The position numbers and the translations under genes were made by a program. From the NCBI GenBank assembly GCA_020632495.1, contig JACKFL010000005.1:992001-1056000 (forward strand): 64,000 nucleotides of DNA. The letters run 5' to 3'. Under the pieces are notes generated by a model that was given only the letters and a program-made list of their open reading frames with translations, was not told the origin of the DNA and searched no databases. The stretch is from Candidatus Omnitrophota bacterium. GTDB lineage: Bacteria > Omnitrophota > Gorgyraeia > Zapsychrales > Zapsychraceae. Within the stretch, counting starts at the first letter, position 1; the number at the start of each line of letters is the position of its first letter. Positions 17,197-26,670 of this stretch are shown piece after piece.

Positions 17197-17826
17197 ATGG
17201 TGGGAGCGAAAGCCCGAACAACATTTACGATCTGGTGGGTCGCGATCATATTTCTCGTGCTCGCTGTGACCTTCGCGGTCGACTTATGGGGAACGAAGCG
17301 GGCCGTTATTGAACACGAGCCCGTCGCCCGTCGATATTTTGATCCAGCTCCGGTTCGGACGCCCTTAACCGAACCCGAATATACATATCAGGGTAAACTG
17401 TACCGTTGTAACGATTGTCATGCCACGTTGGAGCCGTCGACGATTCAGAAATCACATTTTTCCTCTCATCCCGATGTGATCCTGCAACACGGGGCCAATA
17501 ACCATTGCCAAACCTGCCACAACAGGAATAACATGGATATGTTGGTGGACTTGAACCGCAATGACGTTCCTTTTACGCAAAGTCAGCGCAGCTGTCTTCA
17601 ATGTCACGGACCGATCTATCGCGATTGGGAACGAGGCCTTCATGGGCGGATGAACGACTATTGGGATGAGGAACGGGGTGCAGTACGCCGCCTAACTTGC
17701 GTGGCCTGTCATGATCCGCACCAACCGGCCTTTGCCCCCATGAATCCGGCGCCCGCTCCCCACATGCGGCAGTACCGGGATATTCGAGAATCCATATCAA
17801 CCAAGGACGTCGATCATGACGGATAA
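17197..17826 (+). CDS. Membrane-anchored tetraheme cytochrome c
   Basis: 209 residues with one N-terminal membrane helix (~12-29) and a periplasmic domain containing four CxxCH sites: CNDCH (71), CQTCH (104), CLQCH (133) and CVACH (168). Additional His residues could be distal ligands. It is not an evident NapC/NrfH (no matching spacing or N-terminal motif), so its exact place in the electron chain is inferred from context: between the Fe-S/NrfD module and NapA. The stop overlaps the next start by 11 bp. Confidence 0.88.
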   Translation: MVGAKARTTFTIWWVAIIFLVLAVTFAVDLWGTKRAVIEHEPVARRYFDPAPVRTPLTEPEYTYQGKLYRCNDCHATLEPSTIQKSHFSSHPDVILQHGANNHCQTCHNRNNMDMLVDLNRNDVPFTQSQRSCLQCHGPIYRDWERGLHGRMNDYWDEERGAVRRLTCVACHDPHQPAFAPMNPAPAPHMRQYRDIRESISTKDVDHDG

Positions 17827-18805
17827 ATCCGATCAACATAAGTGCGGATGCGGAAAGAATAACGGAGACTGTGAGTCACACAGGGATGATCTCGGCCAGA
17901 CTCCGGTCAGCCGACGGGATTTTCTCAAACGATCCGCGGTGATCGGCTCGGGCGCGGCGGCCTTGATTGCCGCGATGTCCCCGTTGCGTTTGCTGCAAGA
18001 GACGATCACCGCTGAGGAATTTGTGCAGAAGCACTATAAAGAAATGAATAAGGAGGAGCTGGACAAGGTCATCGCCCGTATCTCGGCCAAGGTCCGGGAT
18101 CGCTTCGGCGTCACGCCCCGCCTGCGGGATGTCAAACCGATGGACGGCGTGGAATACGTTTATGCCTTGAATCTATCCCGTTGCAACGGCTCGCGACGCT
18201 GCGTGCATGCCTGCGTTAACGAAAACAATCAGTCGCGCAGCCCGGAGATTCAGTATATCAGTGTCTTCAAAATGCCCAAAGGGACGATGGACATGGAAAA
18301 AGGGACCCGACACTATGATCCCGAACAAGTCCCGGAAGACGACTCATATTATTTGCCGGTGCAGTGCCAGCAGTGTGAAAACCCGCCTTGTGTTAAGGCC
18401 TGTCCCGTTGAGGCTACCTGGCAGGAAAAGGACGGTATTACGGTCATTGATTACAATTGGTGCATCGGCTGTCGGTACTGTGAAGCGGCTTGTCCGTATT
18501 GGGCTCGCCGATTTAATTTTACCGAACCGGACATTCCCAAAGAAAGGTTGAATCCGGATATGGCGTATTTATCAAACCGTCCGCGGCCGAAAGGTGTCGT
18601 GGAGAAATGCCATTTTTGTTTGCACCGGACCCGTGAAGGCCGGTTACCCGCATGCCTGGAGGCATGTCCCACGGGGGCGCGCATTTTCGGGAATATCCTG
18701 GACCCCCAAAGCGAAGTGTCCTATGTCTTGAGAAACAAGCGTGTGTTTATTCTCAAGGAAGAGGCGGGCACATTACCCCGGTTTTTTTATTTTTTTGATA
18801 AATAG
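17816..18805 (+). CDS. Tat-exported 4x[4Fe-4S] ferredoxin-type subunit (NrfC/HybA-like)
   Basis: 329 residues. A Tat signal (SRRDFLKRSAVIG) follows an extra ~30-residue Cys/His-rich N-terminus. The core has the 16-Cys pattern of DmsB/NrfC-like electron transfer subunits: NGSRRCVHAC, QCQQCENPPCVKACP, WCIGCRYCEAACPYW and KCHFCLHR with ACLEACPTGA. Together with the NrfD gene that follows it forms a quinone-linked oxidoreductase module, here apparently feeding the periplasmic nitrate reductase. The N-terminal motif KCGCGKNNGDCESH may bind metal. Confidence 0.88.
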   Translation: MTDKSDQHKCGCGKNNGDCESHRDDLGQTPVSRRDFLKRSAVIGSGAAALIAAMSPLRLLQETITAEEFVQKHYKEMNKEELDKVIARISAKVRDRFGVTPRLRDVKPMDGVEYVYALNLSRCNGSRRCVHACVNENNQSRSPEIQYISVFKMPKGTMDMEKGTRHYDPEQVPEDDSYYLPVQCQQCENPPCVKACPVEATWQEKDGITVIDYNWCIGCRYCEAACPYWARRFNFTEPDIPKERLNPDMAYLSNRPRPKGVVEKCHFCLHRTREGRLPACLEACPTGARIFGNILDPQSEVSYVLRNKRVFILKEEAGTLPRFFYFFDK

Positions 18806-18874
18806 GATGAGACAACGAAGTGAGCGAAGTGATCATCCAAAGCGGGTGTGAACAAGGACAGGGAAAAATAAATT

Positions 18875-20119
18875 ATGTTTAAATGGTTACGTGATTATCT
18901 GTATTTTTTGTGGCGCTGTTTCGTTATCAGTTTCGTCGGAGAGCCGCTGTTTTATATGTGGATGACCTTCCTGACCTGCCTGGCATTGATCGGCCTCAAC
19001 GCTTACTGCAAACAGCTTGTGCACGGACTGATGATGACGGGCATGACTGATCATGTCTCCTGGGGCCTGTATATTGCGAACTTTACCTACCTGGTCGGGA
19101 TGGCCGCGGCCGCAGTGATGCTGGTCATACCGGCTTATGTTTACAAACGCCATGATGTCCACGAAATCACAATCTTCGGAGAACTTTTTGCCATTGCCTC
19201 CATTGTCATGTGCTTGCTGTTTGTCACCGTCGATTTGGGACGTCCCGACCGGTTTTGGCATTTGATCCCGGGTATCGGCCGTTTTAATTTCCCCATTTCC
19301 ATGCTGAGCTGGGATGTGGTCGTCCTTAATGTCTATCTGTTAATCAATCTGCACATCACCGGCTATTTGTTGTACATGCGCTACCTGGGGCGTGAGCCCA
19401 ACAAGTGGTTGTATTTGCCGTTCGTGTTCTTATCGATAGCCTGGGCCGTCAGTATCCACACGGTGACAGCATTTTTACTGGCGGGATTCGCGGCACGACC
19501 ATTCTGGAACACCGCGGTGATGGGGCCGCGTTTCATCGCCTCTGCCTTTGCCGCAGGCCCGGCCGTGATTATTATTACCATACAATTGATTCAAAAGGTC
19601 TTCCGCTATCGTACATCGATCGAGGCCATCTATTTATTGCGGCGTATTGTGCAGGTGTCCATGATTATCAATATGTTCCTGTTGCTTAACGAAGTCTTTA
19701 AAGAATTCTATACGGACGCGCTCCATAATGCTTCGGCACGCTATCTCTTTTTCGGATTGCACGGTCACGACGCCTTGGTGCCGTGGATTTGGACCGCCCT
19801 GGCGATGAACACGGTGGCGCTGATTTTGCTGATGTCCCCATGGACGCGGCGGATGGTCCCGCTGAACATAGCCTGTCTGTTACTTATCATGGGCATTTGG
19901 ATAGAAAAGGGTATGGGATTGATTATCCCCGGTTTTATTCCCAATCCTCTGGGTGAGATCGTCGAATATGTACCGACCTGGAATGAGATTTTCATATGTG
20001 TCGGAATTTGGGCCGTGGGTGCAATTATTTATACAATTTTGTTGCGTTGTACGACGCCGATTTTGAAGGGGAAGCTTAAAATTAATCTGAAATATACCCA
20101 GCGTAACGTCAGCTATTAA
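18875..20119 (+). CDS. NrfD/PsrC-family quinol-interacting membrane subunit
   Basis: 414 residues with about ten membrane helices. Family hallmarks are seen near WGLYIANFTYLVGMAAAA and LGRPDRFWHLIP. NrfD proteins exchange electrons between quinone and a periplasmic Fe-S subunit, and that subunit is the gene upstream. In this cluster NapC and NapGH are absent, so NrfD plus the ferredoxin probably replace them. The 69 bp gap before it contains no obvious terminator. Confidence 0.9.
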   Translation: MFKWLRDYLYFLWRCFVISFVGEPLFYMWMTFLTCLALIGLNAYCKQLVHGLMMTGMTDHVSWGLYIANFTYLVGMAAAAVMLVIPAYVYKRHDVHEITIFGELFAIASIVMCLLFVTVDLGRPDRFWHLIPGIGRFNFPISMLSWDVVVLNVYLLINLHITGYLLYMRYLGREPNKWLYLPFVFLSIAWAVSIHTVTAFLLAGFAARPFWNTAVMGPRFIASAFAAGPAVIIITIQLIQKVFRYRTSIEAIYLLRRIVQVSMIINMFLLLNEVFKEFYTDALHNASARYLFFGLHGHDALVPWIWTALAMNTVALILLMSPWTRRMVPLNIACLLLIMGIWIEKGMGLIIPGFIPNPLGEIVEYVPTWNEIFICVGIWAVGAIIYTILLRCTTPILKGKLKINLKYTQRNVSY

Positions 20120-20131
20120 GAGGGAAATCAT

Positions 20132-20380
20132 ATGCCCGTATCCAGCTTGATCATCAGAACAGAACCCGAACAGACGCAGAAGGTCCGCTCACAGCTGCAT
20201 GAATGGAAAGGCGTCTCCGTTGAGGCCGTAGACGGTATCAATATTGTGATTGTGACGGAAACCGAGACACAAAAACAGGACAAGGAACTTTGGAAGTCGA
20301 TTGAGTCCCTTGCCGGGGTGCTTCAATGCGATCTGATTTACCATAATTTTGAAGATGACGCGGGAGTAGGCCGCGGGTGA
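20132..20380 (+). CDS. napD: NapD, chaperone for NapA maturation
   Basis: 82 residues, typical NapD length. It opens with PVSSLIIRTEPEQ, the conserved first strand SSLVV-type, and has GINIVIVTE in the middle and LIYHNFEDD at the end, as in NapD. NapD binds the Tat signal of NapA and holds it until the molybdenum cofactor is inserted. It sits directly upstream of napA, as expected. Confidence 0.85.
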   Translation: MPVSSLIIRTEPEQTQKVRSQLHEWKGVSVEAVDGINIVIVTETETQKQDKELWKSIESLAGVLQCDLIYHNFEDDAGVGRG

Positions 20381-20456
20381 AACGCCGCACTCTCGACAAC
20401 ACACAAGCCGCCGCCGGCTATGATGACAAGCGGCGATCAGCAGGAGGACAAAGATC

Positions 20457-22814
20457 ATGGCGGAAACGATGATGGACAGAAGGGAATTTCTTAAATTCTC
20501 CGCCAAATTGGCGGCTTTGGGAGCGCTCAGCCTGAACGGTGGATTCTCCGCGCTGGCTTACGCGGCAACCGATGAATCGACCGGACTTCGCTGGCATAAG
20601 GCCCCTTGCCGGTTTTGCGGCACAGGCTGCGGCGTATTGGTTGGTGTGCGTGACGGGCGTGTCGTTGCTGTGCAGGGAGACCGGCAGGCCCCGGTCAATA
20701 AAGGGCTGTTGTGTGCCAAGGGTTATCATGCCGGGGCGGCGTTGTACGGTGCCGATCGTCTGCGTTACCCGCTGATCCGGCGCAACGGACGATTAAAGCA
20801 GGCCACCTGGGACGAAGCCATTGACTTGATTGCCGACCGGATCATCGCCGACTCCAAACGGTTTGCCATTTACGGTTCCGGGCAGTGGACGATTCCCGAA
20901 GGGTACACGGCGATGAAGTTTCTCAAAGGCGGGCTGGGGAGCAACGAAATCGACCCCAATGCCCGGTTGTGTATGGCCAGCGCCGTGGTCGGCATGATTA
21001 CCACCTTCGGTGTGGATGAACCTTCAGGTTGTTATGACGACCTGGATTCGTGCGACACCGTTATATGCTGGGGAAATAACTGGGCCGAAATGCATCCGGT
21101 GTTGTTTTCTCGGTTCATTGACCGCAAACATCTCGGCCACAAGATCAAGATGATTGATATGGCCACGCGCCGTACCCGGACCACCGATGCCGCCGATCAT
21201 TATATCGAGTTTCAACCGCAGACCGACATGGTTATTGCCAACGCGATTTGTCATGAACTTATCCGCCGTGACACTTATGACAAGGAGTTTGTCCGCGACC
21301 GAGTACGGTTTCTGGCTGACGATAAGACACCCATCGGCTTTGAGGACTACAAAACGTTCCTGGCGGACTACGATTTGGACTCGGCATCGAAAGTGTCCGG
21401 GGTTCCGGTCCAACAACTGAGTCTGCTCGCGGATTTGTTCAGTGATCCCAATGAACGTATCGTATCTTTGTGGTGCATGGGGATGAATCAACACACGCGC
21501 GGGACCGCGATTAACAATTTGGTTTATAATGTTCATTTGTTGTCCGGGAAAATTGGAAAGCGGGGAAGTACGCCCTTTTCTCTCACCGGACAGCCGGCGG
21601 CCTGCGGCACCTGCCGGGAAGTGGGGACGCTGGCACATGCCCTGCCCGGCGGCCGGGTGGTTAATGAAGAGTCCCATCGCCGTGACGCCGAGCGTATCTG
21701 GAATTTACGCCCGGGTGTGATTAATCCAAAACCGGGCAATCACACGGTGGCCATGTTCAAGGCCATGATGGCGGGGGATATCACCGGCATGTGGGTGCAG
21801 GTCACGAATCCGGCCCAGACGATACCCAATCTTACCGAAAACGTGTTGAAGAACAACAGTGGATTTCTCGTCGTCTCGGACGTTTATCCGACAGCCACGA
21901 CACAGATTGCCGATGTTGTGCTTCCGTCGGCGCTGTGGGTGGAAAAGAACGGCATGTACGGGAATTCCGAACGGCGGACCCATCAGTGGTTCAAATTGGT
22001 CGATCCCCCCGGCGAGGCCAGGGACGATGTTTGGCAGATGTTCGCGGTGGCGCATCGGATGTATGAAAAAGGATTTGAAGGTATGACGAATCGCGACGGT
22101 GAATTCCTGCTTACGATAAAGGATGAAAACGGAAAGGCGGTCGAGGCCTGGCGTTGGGAGGCGTTTAAGGATTTCAATGTGGACAAGGCCTTGTTTGAAG
22201 AGTATCGGGAGTTTACCTTGCTCAAACATAAAGACCTGGCTCCATATGATGAATATGTGCGGACCCGCGGGCTTCGGTGGCCTGTCGTCCAGGACTCAAA
22301 CGGTAACTGGAATGAAACGCCCCGCCGGTTTGTGGAAGGCGATGACCCCTATGTCAAACGGGGGATGGGGATTGCTTTTTATATGGATAAGGGCAAGGAA
22401 AATCGTGCCAACGTTATTGCCCGGCCGTATACGCCACCCCCCGAGGTCCCCGACAAGGAGTATCCGTTCTGGCTGTGTACGGGGCGCGTATTGGAACATT
22501 GGCATACGGGCACGATGACGCGCCGGGTCAAACAGTTATATAACGCCAATCCCCGGGCATACGTTGAATTAAATCCCGAGGACGCGCGGCAGATGGGCGT
22601 TTATACCGGCGAAAAGATCCGTATTGTTTCACGACGGGGAAGTATCGTCCTGCCGGTATCCATAAACGGGCGGTCCGTGCCGCAGAAGGGGGCGGTTTTC
22701 GTGCCGTTCTTTGACGAAACCAAGTTGATCAATCTCGTGACCCTGGACGCCTACTGTCCGCTCTCTAAGGAGCCGGACTACAAAAAGTGTGCCGTGCGAC
22801 TGGAAAAGGTATGA
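20457..22814 (+). CDS. napA: NapA, periplasmic nitrate reductase catalytic subunit
   Basis: 785 residues. Tat signal MDRREFLKFSAKLAALG, one [4Fe-4S] site (C51, C54, C58, C86 in PCRFCGTGCG and GLLCAKG) and a Mo-bisMGD fold. The Cys likely to ligate Mo is C172 in NARLCMASA. The C-terminal domain has LCTGRVLEHWHTGTMTRR, a strong NapA signature. It reduces nitrate to nitrite in the periplasm with electrons from NapB. The presence of NapD, NapB and NapA-type motifs argues against assimilatory or formate dehydrogenase alternatives. AGGAGGAC lies upstream; an ATG at 20469 is an alternative start. Confidence 0.93.
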   Translation: MAETMMDRREFLKFSAKLAALGALSLNGGFSALAYAATDESTGLRWHKAPCRFCGTGCGVLVGVRDGRVVAVQGDRQAPVNKGLLCAKGYHAGAALYGADRLRYPLIRRNGRLKQATWDEAIDLIADRIIADSKRFAIYGSGQWTIPEGYTAMKFLKGGLGSNEIDPNARLCMASAVVGMITTFGVDEPSGCYDDLDSCDTVICWGNNWAEMHPVLFSRFIDRKHLGHKIKMIDMATRRTRTTDAADHYIEFQPQTDMVIANAICHELIRRDTYDKEFVRDRVRFLADDKTPIGFEDYKTFLADYDLDSASKVSGVPVQQLSLLADLFSDPNERIVSLWCMGMNQHTRGTAINNLVYNVHLLSGKIGKRGSTPFSLTGQPAACGTCREVGTLAHALPGGRVVNEESHRRDAERIWNLRPGVINPKPGNHTVAMFKAMMAGDITGMWVQVTNPAQTIPNLTENVLKNNSGFLVVSDVYPTATTQIADVVLPSALWVEKNGMYGNSERRTHQWFKLVDPPGEARDDVWQMFAVAHRMYEKGFEGMTNRDGEFLLTIKDENGKAVEAWRWEAFKDFNVDKALFEEYREFTLLKHKDLAPYDEYVRTRGLRWPVVQDSNGNWNETPRRFVEGDDPYVKRGMGIAFYMDKGKENRANVIARPYTPPPEVPDKEYPFWLCTGRVLEHWHTGTMTRRVKQLYNANPRAYVELNPEDARQMGVYTGEKIRIVSRRGSIVLPVSINGRSVPQKGAVFVPFFDETKLINLVTLDAYCPLSKEPDYKKCAVRLEKV

Positions 22815-23371
22815 AGCGTAAAACAAGAATATTGACCGTGGCGGCGCTGTACGGTATTTTGTCTGCCGTATTATATGTGAAGAACATTGTGTTGGCCGCG
22901 GAACCGGTGAGCTTGGAGGACATACTGGTTGGGGAACAGATTGACGATCAGAACGCCCGGGCCACCTTGCGGGCTTTTTATACGGCCCCCCCCGTGATCC
23001 CGCATGAAATCGTCGCGAAGAACGCGGCGGAATGTCTGGATTGTCACCGTGACGTGACCCGGTTGGAAGACGGCCGGGTGGCAATGGCGACCCCGCATCC
23101 GCAATTCTCCAACTGCATGCAATGCCATGTTCCCGGCCAGGCACAAACCTTTGACGAGGGACAAAACAGTTGGCAAGGTTTGGAAGAGCCGGAGCGTGGC
23201 GACCGATGGTTCGCGCTTTCTCCGCCGACGGTACCGCACCGCCTGAAATTGCGGGAAAACTGCCTTTCATGTCACGGCCCGCAGAATCCTGATATGACCA
23301 TGCGGACGACACATCCGCAGCGCACAAATTGCCTGCAGTGCCACGTCCCGAATGTGCTGGCGGAATTTTAA
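22811..23371 (+). CDS. Duplicated NapB-like tetraheme cytochrome
   Basis: 186 residues with an N-terminal signal or anchor. NapB is normally diheme. Here two NapB units lie in tandem: PPVIPHEI with CLDCH (75) and CMQCHVP (102), then PPTVPHRL with CLSCH (151) and CLQCHVP (174). Each unit has the NapB hallmarks PPxxPH before the first heme and a HPxxxNCxQCHVP second heme. The expected role is electron delivery to NapA. The start overlaps the napA stop as ATGA, implying translational coupling. Confidence 0.85.
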   Translation: MKRKTRILTVAALYGILSAVLYVKNIVLAAEPVSLEDILVGEQIDDQNARATLRAFYTAPPVIPHEIVAKNAAECLDCHRDVTRLEDGRVAMATPHPQFSNCMQCHVPGQAQTFDEGQNSWQGLEEPERGDRWFALSPPTVPHRLKLRENCLSCHGPQNPDMTMRTTHPQRTNCLQCHVPNVLAEF

Positions 23372-23385
23372 TTGAGGAGATATCC

Positions 23386-23628
23386 ATGAATAAATCCATA
23401 CACGGACATGAAGTCATGCAGATGATGATCGATTCCGGAAAGAGTTATACCGTGGAACAATTAACTGAAGAGATACAAGGCCGCTTCGGTCAGGATGCCC
23501 GTTTTCATACCTGTTCCCGGCAGGATATGTCGGCGCAGGAATTGATCGCCTTCTTGAAAGGCAAGGGGAAGTTCACGGAAACGGACGGTGGATTTCGGAC
23601 CGACGCGGGCCGTATCTGCGCACACTAA
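23386..23628 (+). CDS. YecH/DUF2492-family small protein
   Basis: 80 residues matching the YecH family from end to end: SIHGHEVMQMMIDSGKSYT, then FGQDARFHTCSRQDM, LIAFLKGKGKF and GGFRTDAGRICAH. The conserved His and Cys residues suggest metal binding. Its function is unknown; relatives occur near anaerobic respiration genes. GAGGAGA precedes the ATG. Confidence 0.88.
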   Translation: MNKSIHGHEVMQMMIDSGKSYTVEQLTEEIQGRFGQDARFHTCSRQDMSAQELIAFLKGKGKFTETDGGFRTDAGRICAH

Positions 23629-23629
23629 T

Positions 23630-24085
23630 ATGGAGCACAGCCCACTAAATTTGACCATGGAAGACGGCCGCCGCGCCTTGGGCGTGCATGTCCTGGAGAA
23701 AGGACATCGGCTCCGGCAGAAGTACGGCCATTTTATTGATATGCAGGTCTTGGCGGAGATCCTGCGGGATGAAGAGTTTGTCCGTTATCCCACGCGGATC
23801 TCCTTTGATTCCGGTCGAATTGATGCCGGGTTCTTCGGGGTGGCGGAGAAGGTCGGAGCGGACGCTGCGGATGGGTTTATCATTTATATTCACGACCACT
23901 TTCAACGCCGTACGGGTGATGTTCCGGCACTTGTATTGTATTTGCTGGTCGCTGTCAATTACGGCGATTTTGCCAGCGGAAATGAAGCGGAGGAATTTGC
24001 TTCGGCGGCACTGGGCATGGATAAAGATTATTATTACAATTATTTATGCGGATTGGTCGACGTGATTCCCGCAAAGGAGGGTTGA
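23630..24085 (+). CDS. Unknown protein in the nap cluster
   Basis: 151 residues, no signal peptide or recognised domain. It has an acidic helical N-half (MEDGRRALGVHVLEKGHRL), a central DAGFFGVAEKVG segment, and a Tyr-rich DKDYYYNYLCGLVDV near the end. It begins 1 bp after the YecH-like stop and ends 2 bp before the TatA start, so it is locked into the operon and is presumably needed for Nap assembly or electron transfer. Confidence 0.6.
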   Translation: MEHSPLNLTMEDGRRALGVHVLEKGHRLRQKYGHFIDMQVLAEILRDEEFVRYPTRISFDSGRIDAGFFGVAEKVGADAADGFIIYIHDHFQRRTGDVPALVLYLLVAVNYGDFASGNEAEEFASAALGMDKDYYYNYLCGLVDVIPAKEG

Positions 24086-24087
24086 CG

Positions 24088-24390
24088 ATGTTTGGAAGAA
24101 TAGGGTTGGCGGAGCTGATTTTTATATTTCTGGTCGTATTTCTCTTATTCGGTGCCAAGGCCATGCCGGAGATAGCCAAAGGTTTGGCCAAGGCGATCAA
24201 GATGTTTAAGCGGGAAATGTATGATATTCAGGACAGCCTGAGCGACGAACCCTCCCAACAGGCTACGGCGGCGGCCGTCGAAAGGATCAAAGACCATTCC
24301 AATGACTACGACCCGTCCGTGCCCAAAAGGGACTGGCGGAGCGAATCCGGAAAAGAAGCCGTAGCGGGGGAGAACCGGGAAGAGGTTTAG
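24088..24390 (+). CDS. TatA/TatB-like Sec-independent translocase component
   Basis: 100 residues: one membrane helix (LAELIFIFLVVFLLFGA), the FG hinge, then the amphipathic helix AMPEIAKGLAKAIKMFKREM and an acidic disordered tail. The length and sequence fit TatA better than TatB. Both NapA and the ferredoxin of this cluster carry Tat signals, so a dedicated pore subunit makes sense. AAAGGAGGG is upstream. Confidence 0.85.
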   Translation: MFGRIGLAELIFIFLVVFLLFGAKAMPEIAKGLAKAIKMFKREMYDIQDSLSDEPSQQATAAAVERIKDHSNDYDPSVPKRDWRSESGKEAVAGENREEV

Positions 24391-24391
24391 G

Positions 24392-24865
24392 GTGAAGGTA
24401 AACGAAGGGCCGGCGACGGTCATTTCCATCAACATATCCTCTGGCGGTGTACCTAAACTGCCGGTAGAGTCCGTGTACATCGCAGAACAAGGATTGGAAG
24501 GCGACGGACACAATCACGAAAAGCATTATCGTCTCACGCAGGCGGTATGCCTGCAGGATGTCGAACAGCTGGAGAAGCTGACGGCCATGGGATACCCGCT
24601 CGGTCCGGGAACAGCCGGGGAAAATCTCACAGTCAGAAACCTTTATGTCAACGCGCTTCCCGTCGGGGCTGTCCTGGAATTTGCCGGAGGAGTGGTGCTG
24701 GAAATCACCCGCGTCCGGCCTACGTGTTATGTCATGGATCAGATCCATCCGCGGCTGAAACTCGACGCAACCGATTGTCACGGCATGTATGCCAAGGTCT
24801 TACGCCCGGGAAGGTTGGCAGCGGGGGAAGCCATTCAAATCGCCAAACCGTCCGGCGTAAAGTAA
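24392..24865 (+). CDS. MOSC-domain protein
   Basis: 157 residues covering a single MOSC domain: GLEGDGHNHEKHY, the core GPGTAGENLTV, and the conserved Cys in RPTCYVMDQIHP. MOSC domains bind the molybdenum cofactor or carry sulfur. Placed between tatA and mobA, it probably assists cofactor maturation for NapA. A GTG start 1 bp after the tatA stop follows GGGAAGAGG. Confidence 0.9.
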   Translation: MKVNEGPATVISINISSGGVPKLPVESVYIAEQGLEGDGHNHEKHYRLTQAVCLQDVEQLEKLTAMGYPLGPGTAGENLTVRNLYVNALPVGAVLEFAGGVVLEITRVRPTCYVMDQIHPRLKLDATDCHGMYAKVLRPGRLAAGEAIQIAKPSGVK

Positions 24866-24889
24866 TCGTCATCAACTCGTGGAGTACCA

Positions 24890-25471
24890 ATGACCGGAGC
24901 GATCATATGTGGCGGCCGGAGTACGCGCATGGGGCGTCCCAAGGCGAGTTTGCCCTTGGGTTCCGGCAAGCCCATGATTGTGCACGTCTATGATATTCTG
25001 AAGACGTGTTGTGCCCGGGTGGTCTTGGCCGGGTGCCCTCCGGATTTGCCGGCCGACTTAATGGATGTGCCGCGGATCCCCGACCGGATTCCAGATGCCG
25101 GCCCGATCGGAGGACTGGAAGCCTTGTTAGCCTCCGGTATTGACGAGGAGTTTCTTGTGGTGCCTTGCGACCTGCCATTGCTTCAGGCGGAGACATTGCG
25201 GTTGCTGTGTGCGGCGCACGGAAAGCTGCCGGTGGTCCTGTCTACTGCCAAAACCGTCCAGCCGTTGGTTGCCCGTTACGGGATCGGCCAGCTCCCGGAA
25301 ATCCGCAAACAGTTAGATCAAGGGCTGTACTCATTGAAGGCGCTATTGCATGTCGTCGATCATACCCGCGTTCCTGTCCCGGCTCAGTTAGCGGATACCC
25401 TGCACAATGTCAATACGATACACGATTACACTCCCGACAGAAGTAGGCGGAGGATTATTGACGATGGATAA
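24890..25471 (+). CDS. mobA: MobA, molybdenum cofactor guanylyltransferase
   Basis: 193 residues. The nucleotide-binding signature GGRSTRMGRPKASLPLG opens the protein, with the metal-binding Asp in VVPCDLPLL, both standard for MobA. It adds GMP to molybdopterin to make the MGD form required by NapA. The stop overlaps the NnrS-like start by 8 bp. Confidence 0.9.
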   Translation: MTGAIICGGRSTRMGRPKASLPLGSGKPMIVHVYDILKTCCARVVLAGCPPDLPADLMDVPRIPDRIPDAGPIGGLEALLASGIDEEFLVVPCDLPLLQAETLRLLCAAHGKLPVVLSTAKTVQPLVARYGIGQLPEIRKQLDQGLYSLKALLHVVDHTRVPVPAQLADTLHNVNTIHDYTPDRSRRRIIDDG

Positions 25472-26645
25472 ATGGCGAATGAATACGCCAGTCTTACTTC
25501 AAACCGGATTCCGAGTTTTCTTTCTCGGTGCGGCCTTTTATGCTGTGCTGGGTATGGTCGTATGGTTTTTATTTTACGTGGCCGGTGGAAACATCTTTGT
25601 TGCGATGCCTATGACCGTATGGCACGGACATGAGATGGTTTTCGGTTTCACGATGGCCGTCGTTGCCGGATTTTTATTGACTGCGGTAATGAACTGGACG
25701 GGTCGTCCCACGCTGACCGGTGTCCCATTATTGATTTTATTCATGTTATGGCTCATTGCACGCGTGCTTGCTTTTATGCCCCGGTCATTTCCGGAGTGGC
25801 CGATGGCGACGGCAAATCTTTCATTTATGATGTTTTTGCTCATCGCAGTCATCCGGCCGATTGTGGCCGTTCGGCAATGGCGTCAATCTGCCGTTTTGTC
25901 CAAGGTCGCTTTAATTCTGGCCGGCGGTGTCGTTTTCCATGCCGGATTGGCTCAGGCGAATTTGTTGGCCGAACGTCGGGCCTTGCGCTTTGCGGTTTAC
26001 ATGTTGGTTAGCCTTATTTTCACGATCGGACGGCGGGTGATCCCATTCTTTGTCGAACGGGGGGTGGGCTATTCAGTCACTTTACGCCGCTACCGCCTGT
26101 TGGATATCGCCAGCCTTATGTTACTGGTCGTCTTCGTGGTATGTGATATTTTCTGGTATCAACCGTATGTTGTTGCGGGCTCTAGCGCGGCCCTGGTGAT
26201 AGTGCACAGTATACGTCTGCGCGTATGGTATACTCGTGGGGTCTGGGAAAGGCCGTTGCTGTGGGTGCTATTTGCCGGGTATGCCTTTCTGATTCTCGGT
26301 TTTGTCTTGAAGTCCGCTGCGATCCTGGGGAGGCAGCCGGACGACGCTGCTTTGCATGCCTGGACGGCCGGCGGAATCGGCATATTTACCTTAGGCATGA
26401 TGACGCGGGTGGCCTGGGGGCATACCGGCCGTCTCATTGCCGAACCGCCGCGGTCGGTTGTCGGGATGTTTACATTGGTAATCTTAGCCGCAATGGTGCG
26501 GGTATTTTTACCTTTGATACGACCCGAATCTTATATCATGTGGATCGCGGTCAGCCAGATTTTGTGGATATTCGCTTTTGGATGGTATTTGATTGTGTAT
26601 GCTCCTATTCTTGTTAATCCACGCCCGGATGGAAGAATAGGTTGA
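25464..26645 (+). CDS. NnrS-family multi-heme-copper membrane protein
   Basis: 393 residues, about twelve membrane helices. The NnrS motif WHGHEMVFGF is present early, and GGIGIFTLGMMTRVAWGHTGR late. NnrS proteins protect against nitrosative stress during denitrification or nitrate respiration. Its presence fits the NsrR-like regulator at the head of the cluster. The ATG at 25464, after GGCGGAGG, is preferred over an upstream ATG inside mobA. Confidence 0.92.
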   Translation: MDKWRMNTPVLLQTGFRVFFLGAAFYAVLGMVVWFLFYVAGGNIFVAMPMTVWHGHEMVFGFTMAVVAGFLLTAVMNWTGRPTLTGVPLLILFMLWLIARVLAFMPRSFPEWPMATANLSFMMFLLIAVIRPIVAVRQWRQSAVLSKVALILAGGVVFHAGLAQANLLAERRALRFAVYMLVSLIFTIGRRVIPFFVERGVGYSVTLRRYRLLDIASLMLLVVFVVCDIFWYQPYVVAGSSAALVIVHSIRLRVWYTRGVWERPLLWVLFAGYAFLILGFVLKSAAILGRQPDDAALHAWTAGGIGIFTLGMMTRVAWGHTGRLIAEPPRSVVGMFTLVILAAMVRVFLPLIRPESYIMWIAVSQILWIFAFGWYLIVYAPILVNPRPDGRIG

Positions 26646-26670
26646 CAAAAGTTCGACAGGACCTTTATAC

